Positions 6,744 to 9,230 of a DNA stretch of 9,230 nucleotides are shown here, piece by piece. The stretch lies in assembly GCA_946998935.1 (NCBI GenBank), contig CAMQBE010000018.1, positions 1 through 9,230 on the forward strand, read 5' to 3'. The notes under the pieces are model-generated. The model was not told where the DNA came from, made no database searches, and saw nothing but the letters and a program-made list of their open reading frames with translations. The DNA comes from an uncultured Mycoplasma sp. (lineage in GTDB: Bacteria; Bacillota_I; Bacilli_A; Mycoplasmatales; Metamycoplasmataceae). Numbering within the stretch: position 1 is the stretch's first letter; each line of letters starts with the position of its first letter. Both the position numbers and the translations under genes were made by a program.

Positions 6744-8900
6744 CTATAACATGCAAGCTTGACATTGAAGATTTTCTGAGCCTTCAAGAACATCTTGTCT
6801 TACACGAATATAGTAAATAGAAGAGCATTTTGATTTAAATGCATGAATATAAGCCAAGTTTAAATCTCTAGTTGTAGCAGTATCTTTAAAGAATAAAGTC
6901 AATGAAATTGCTTGATCAACGTGCTTTTGAGCGGCTGCCACAATATCAATAATTGGCATTGGGCCTATTTCATAAGCACCACGTTGATAATACTTCATAT
7001 TTTCTTTATCAATCTTATAAGCTGGAACATATACACGTCCAACTTTACCTTCTTTTCTAACTTCAACATCGGCTACTACAGGTTGCAAACTTGGAGTACA
7101 ACTTGAAAGATAACTAATACTACCTGTAGGAGCAACAGCCATTAAGTGTGAGTTGGCTAAACCAGTTTTTTGAATTTCTTTAGCTAAATCAATCCATTCT
7201 TTTTGGGTTGGAATATGAACTTTGTGTTTAGCGAAAATTTCTTTAATTTTTGCGCTTTTTGGAGTGTAAGTATCTGCTGATATTTTGGTATATTTATCAA
7301 AATATGAGCCATCTGCGAACTTGGTTTTTTCAAAACCATAGAACTTACCTCAGCCTTCTTTTGCTAAACGATTTGAAGCTTTAAAAGCATGATAAGCAAA
7401 AGTGTAGAAGAATAAATCGGTAAATTCAACAGCTTCAGGCGAATCATAGTACATTTCATTTACTGCTAGAAAACCATGCAAGTTCATTGCGCCTAAACCA
7501 ATAGCATGATTATGTGAATTACCATTAGCTACGGTTGGAGCTGATGAAAGATCTGAGTGTGTTGCAATATGGTTTAAAGCTTTAACTGCAACATAAATAC
7601 TTTTGCCGAAATGATCACCAGATTTCATTAATTTATCAATATTCATTGAGCCTAAATTACATGCAATATCTTCGCCTTTTGTAATATAAGATAAATCAGC
7701 ACTAAAAGTACTTGGAGTACTTGGTTGAGCAATTTCAGAGCATAAGTTTGACATGATAATACGATGAGGATGAGCGTTACGGTCATTAACAGTATCATCA
7801 AATAATAAGTATGGATAACCTGATTCAAAATGCAATTCAGCTATAGTTTGGAAAAATTTACGAGCTGAAATAAATTTCTTATGAATTTTAGGGTTTTTAA
7901 GCATATTGTAATATTCCTTAGTTATAGAAATATCGCTCATAGCTTTACCATACACTTTCATAACATCATAAGGTGAGAATAAAGCCATTTCTTCATTTTT
8001 CTTAGCTAATTCAAAGGTGATATCAGGAACCACAATACCTAATGATAAAGATTTAATACGAATCTTTTCATCAGCGTTTTCACGTTTAGTGTCCAAGAAT
8101 TCCATAACATCAGGGTGGTGAGCTGAAAGATAAACTGCACCAGCGCCTTGGCGTTGACCTAATTGGTCAGCATAAGAAAAACTATCTTCAAGGATTTTCA
8201 TAACAGGTATAACACCACTAGCTTGATTTTCAATGTTTTTAATTGGTGCACCTGATTCACGCAAGTTGGTTAAGCACAAAGCTACACCACCCCCACGTTT
8301 TGATAATTGCAAACTAGTTGCAATTGAACGACCAATTGATTCCATATTATCTTCAACACGAAGTAAATAACATGAAATAAATTCTCCTCTTTGTTTTTTA
8401 CCTGCATTTAAAAATGTAGGTGTAGCAGGTTGATAGCGACCTTCTAATATTTCAGTTAAGACTGCTTTAGCAGTTTTAAAATCACCATTACCCATGAATA
8501 AAGCATTCATTAATGCTCTATCTTCATATTGTTCTAAATATTCTGTATCATCAAAACTCTTTAAACAATATGAACTGTAGAATTTTAGAGCTCCCATAAA
8601 TGAAGGAAATCTAAAATCAAAACTGAAAGCGTATTTCCTTAATTCATCAATTTCTTCAATAGTGTACAAGTTAACAACAGCTTCATCATAATATTGATTT
8701 TTTACAAGATATTCAAATCTTTCTTTAGTTGATTTAAACATTCTTGTGTTTGGCAAAACGTGTTTAACTATATAAACTTTTGCTGCTTGTTTATCGTAAG
8801 TATAGTCCCCGCGACCACAAGAAAGCAATTTACTTTTGGCATTTAAAGCAATATATTCGTCGTTTTCACCGATATTGCTTAACTTCTTCTTTTCTTCCAT
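6744..8900 (-). CDS. nrdE: Class Ib ribonucleotide reductase, alpha subunit
   Basis: A 718-residue catalytic subunit that reduces ribonucleoside diphosphates to deoxy forms, using a tyrosyl radical delivered by NrdF and electrons from a thioredoxin- or NrdH-like donor. Visible features: FISCYLLR with redox Cys177, the thiyl triad NLCSE (Asn385, Cys387, Glu389), the second redox Cys414 in DIACNLGSMN, PTGSISY (Tyr597), LTLFFKDTATTRDLN, the radical-transfer Tyr pair 696-697, and a C-terminal CQACML tail with the CxxC pair (713, 716) that re-reduces the active site. No N-terminal ATP-cone is present, as expected for class Ib. One Trp (in EGWGKF) is TGA and another (in KEWIDL) is TGG, so both codons are used. 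The start at 8900 has AAAGG 7 nt upstream and lies 17 nt after nrdI. Confidence 0.97.
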
Positions 8901-8917
8901 ACTTAAACCTTTAAAAA

Positions 8918-9230
8918 CTATTTTTTAACAAAAAAGTTTTCTAAAATTTGATTAACGTTTTTAACGTCAGCAGCAGTGCCTAAAAGTTCGAATTGATATA
9001 GAAGTGGAACGTTTAATTTTTTAGATAGAATTGTGCCTGCAATAGCAAAAGTATTATTAAAGTTAGTATTACCTGAACCAATAACACCGTAGCAGTGATC
9101 TCTATTTTGCTTGTTGTTTAAGAATTTAATAACTTGTTTAGGAACAGCTCCTTCAGTTATTTCGCCTCCACCTGAATAGGTTGGGCTAATTAAAATGTAA
9201 TCTTGATCAACAGTAATTTCTTCGTAGATC
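8918..9230 (-). CDS. nrdI: NrdI flavodoxin-like protein, 3' part
   Basis: The last 103 residues of NrdI, a small flavodoxin that supplies the oxidant for assembling the dimanganese-tyrosyl cofactor of NrdF. The FMN-binding loops are visible: ISPTYSGGG near the start of this part and GVIGSGNTNFNNTFAIAG in the middle. AVPKQVIKFLNN and LNVPLLYQFELLGTAADV are further family motifs. The stop is TAG at 8918-8920, 17 nt before nrdE. The N-terminus lies beyond the right edge. In several mycoplasmas the order is nrdF-nrdI-nrdE, so nrdF is expected just outside the window (inference). Confidence 0.95.
   Translation of the reverse strand, partial: IYEEITVDQDYILISPTYSGGGEITEGAVPKQVIKFLNNKQNRDHCYGVIGSGNTNFNNTFAIAGTILSKKLNVPLLYQFELLGTAADVKNVNQILENFFVKK

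Noticed and set aside
6912..7106. Plus-strand open frame of 64 codons
   Set aside because: Antisense to conserved nrdE sequence.

Overview
The window reads as chromosome from an AT-rich Mollicute (Mycoplasma sensu lato; I cannot name the species). Every confidently recognised protein gene except the partial nrdI uses TGA as tryptophan (genetic code 4). Conserved motifs such as thymidylate synthase AWKS and SAWNP, DHFR LPW, aminopeptidase VWRMPLHKDF and NrdE EGWGKF only read through if TGA is Trp. Gene spacing is tight, and nearly every transcription unit ends in a short hairpin followed by a T-run.

Layout. 1-475 (minus): a tRNA block, with tRNA-Gly(GCC) and its terminator, then a tightly packed Asn-Glu-(probable Val) run that leaves the window at the left edge. 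560-1921 (minus): an M17 leucyl aminopeptidase (pepA) whose catalytic domain is intact but whose reading frame is cut by an in-frame TAA at codon 88. 2056-2498 (plus): a gene remnant with a good promoter, Shine-Dalgarno and ATG but TAA at codon 4 and three further in-frame TAA codons. 2506-3387 (plus): a six-helix membrane protein, probably from a leaderless mRNA. 3481-5151 (plus): a full-length RNase J-family protein in which all the metal-binding motifs are replaced. 5299-6641 (plus): a thyA-folA operon with a 1-base overlap. 6744-9230 (minus): class Ib ribonucleotide reductase nrdE preceded by the end of nrdI, convergent with thyA-folA.

Functionally, the right half is a DNA-precursor cluster. 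NrdE with NrdI (and presumably NrdF outside the window) makes deoxynucleotides. ThyA methylates dUMP and turns methylene-tetrahydrofolate into dihydrofolate, and FolA recycles that dihydrofolate. The left half is translation and protein/RNA turnover: tRNAs, a peptidase and an RNase J relative. The most notable points are the motif-stripped RNase J homologue, the split pepA and the decayed gene that still carries intact expression signals. I see no CRISPR array, insertion sequence, phage gene or obvious new defence system.
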